From contig QKGW01000450.1 in assembly GCA_003250275.1 (NCBI GenBank), positions 1 through 5,632 of the forward strand: a DNA stretch of 5,632 bases. The letters are read 5' to 3'. Positions within the stretch are counted from its first letter, which is position 1, and the number at the start of each line of letters is the position of its first letter. Source of the DNA: Alphaproteobacteria bacterium (GTDB lineage Bacteria; Pseudomonadota; Alphaproteobacteria; Rhodospirillales; Rhodospirillaceae). The notes under the pieces are model-generated. The model saw nothing but the letters and a program-made list of their open reading frames with translations. It had not been told where the DNA came from and made no database searches. Both the position numbers and the translations under genes were made by a program. Shown in pieces: positions 5,042 through 5,632 of this stretch.

Positions 5042-5632
5042 TTATCGTCCCGAGTGGAACACTTTCCCCAAACACGCGGGCGCGTTCAACTTGATCTTGG
5101 TCTCGTCGCGCGAAATCAGCACCAGCACGACGATGGTGGCGAGATACGGCAGCATCGCGAGAATCTGCGACGGCACCGGCACGCCCCAGTTCTGCGCGTG
5201 AAGCTGGAGAATCGTCACACCGCCGAAGAGATACGCGCCCAACAGCGCGCGCGACGGCATCCAGGTGGCGAAAACCACGAGCGCGAGCGCGATCCAGCCG
5301 CGCCCGGCGCTCATGTTCTCCACCCACATCGGCGTGTAGGCGAGCGAGAGGTACGCACCCGCGAGGCCAGCCATCGCACCGCCGAACATGATCGCGAGCG
5401 CGCGCACCTTGAGCACGCCGTAGCCGATGTCGTGGGCGGCGTCGTGGTTTTCGCCGACCGCGCGCAGCACCAGCCCGGCGCGGGTGCGGAACAGGAACCA
5501 CCCGATCGCGGGCACCGCGAGGATCGAGACGTAGACGAGGATGTCGTGCGAGAACAGCGCCTGCCCGAACACCGGAATGTCGGCGAGCAGCGGGATCGGC
5601 AGCGCCGGCAGCGCGGCGATCGGGGTGCCGAC
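5042..5632 (-). CDS. BMP-type ABC transporter permease (BPD_transp_2 family), N-terminus off-window
   Basis: This inner-membrane permease belongs to the ribose/nucleoside/branched-chain amino-acid type (BPD_transp_2) that partners BMP-family receptors. The visible 196 C-terminal residues start inside a Pro/Leu-rich loop (PIPLLADIPVFGQALFSHD). Hydrophobic segments follow: ILVYVSILAVPAIGWFLF, ALAIMFGGAMAGLAGAYLSLAY, GWIALALVVFATWM with ALLGAYLFGGVTIL, and ILAMLPYLATIVVLVLIS. The cytoplasmic coupling loop RAVGENHDAAHDIGYG (from about visible residue 57) matches the family signature RAVGEN..AA...G. The stop is TAA at 5042-5044. Family members are about 300-310 residues, so roughly 110 are missing to the right. 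An internal GTG at 5572 is not a start; the frame stays open to the edge. It precedes the receptor gene by 22 nt. It is most like the second permease of such operons, with an ATPase and a first permease expected upstream (inference). Confidence 0.92.
   Translation of the reverse strand, partial: VGTPIAALPALPIPLLADIPVFGQALFSHDILVYVSILAVPAIGWFLFRTRAGLVLRAVGENHDAAHDIGYGVLKVRALAIMFGGAMAGLAGAYLSLAYTPMWVENMSAGRGWIALALVVFATWMPSRALLGAYLFGGVTILQLHAQNWGVPVPSQILAMLPYLATIVVLVLISRDETKIKLNAPACLGKVFHSGR

Noticed and set aside
3781..5094. A 437-codon plus-strand open frame antisense to the BMP gene.
   Set aside because: The minus strand encodes an intact receptor with signal peptide, good Shine-Dalgarno and terminator. 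The plus frame is low-complexity Arg/His/Gly/Ala-rich.
1..5632. Search for tRNA genes, CRISPR repeats, insertion sequences, toxin-antitoxin pairs or other accessory systems.
   Set aside because: Nothing in the window supports any of these. The genes are housekeeping or transport genes with uniform composition, and no terminal repeats or spaced direct repeats were seen by eye.

Overview
The window is very GC-rich, with strong G/C preference at third codon positions and long spurious open frames on the opposite strands. The gene order ilvB-miaA // serB and the protein sequences (an alphaproteobacterial-type SerB N-terminus, AHAS and MiaA) suggest an alphaproteobacterium, most likely of the Rhodospirillales type. 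That placement is inference from protein character and synteny, not from a marker gene. No mobile element, CRISPR array, rRNA or tRNA gene is visible.

Layout, left to right. (1) 1-984, minus: the N-terminal 328 codons of the acetolactate synthase large subunit (ilvB), cut by the left edge. (2) 985-1133: a 149-nt gap that is AT-rich on its right side. It holds candidate promoter hexamers and a terminator- or attenuator-like hairpin, all reading toward ilvB. (3) 1134-2135, minus: complete miaA (tRNA dimethylallyltransferase). (4) 2134-3099, plus: complete serB (phosphoserine phosphatase). The serB and miaA start codons overlap head to head inside one CATG. (5) 3100-3153: a short gap with a perfect 10-bp inverted repeat just before msrB. 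(6) 3154-3528, plus: complete msrB (methionine-R-sulfoxide reductase B). (7) 3540-3851, minus: a small protein of unknown function with a probable beta-alpha-beta-beta-alpha-beta (ferredoxin/ACT-like) pattern, convergent with msrB. (8) 3876-3912, minus: a UUCG-loop terminator closing the next unit. (9) 3934-5019, minus: a BMP/Med-family periplasmic substrate-binding protein. (10) 5042-5632, minus: the C-terminal 196 residues of its ABC permease, cut by the right edge.

Functionally there are three blocks: amino-acid biosynthesis and tRNA modification (ilvB, miaA, serB), protein oxidative repair (msrB), and a BMP-type ABC importer operon, probably for nucleosides or a related small metabolite, with the ATPase and another permease expected beyond the right edge. 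Most of the window is ordinary chromosomal housekeeping DNA. The items most worth a second look are the regulatory-looking hairpins before ilvB and msrB, the overlapping divergent starts of serB and miaA, the missing canonical resolving cysteine in MsrB, and the small uncharacterised protein behind the BMP terminator.
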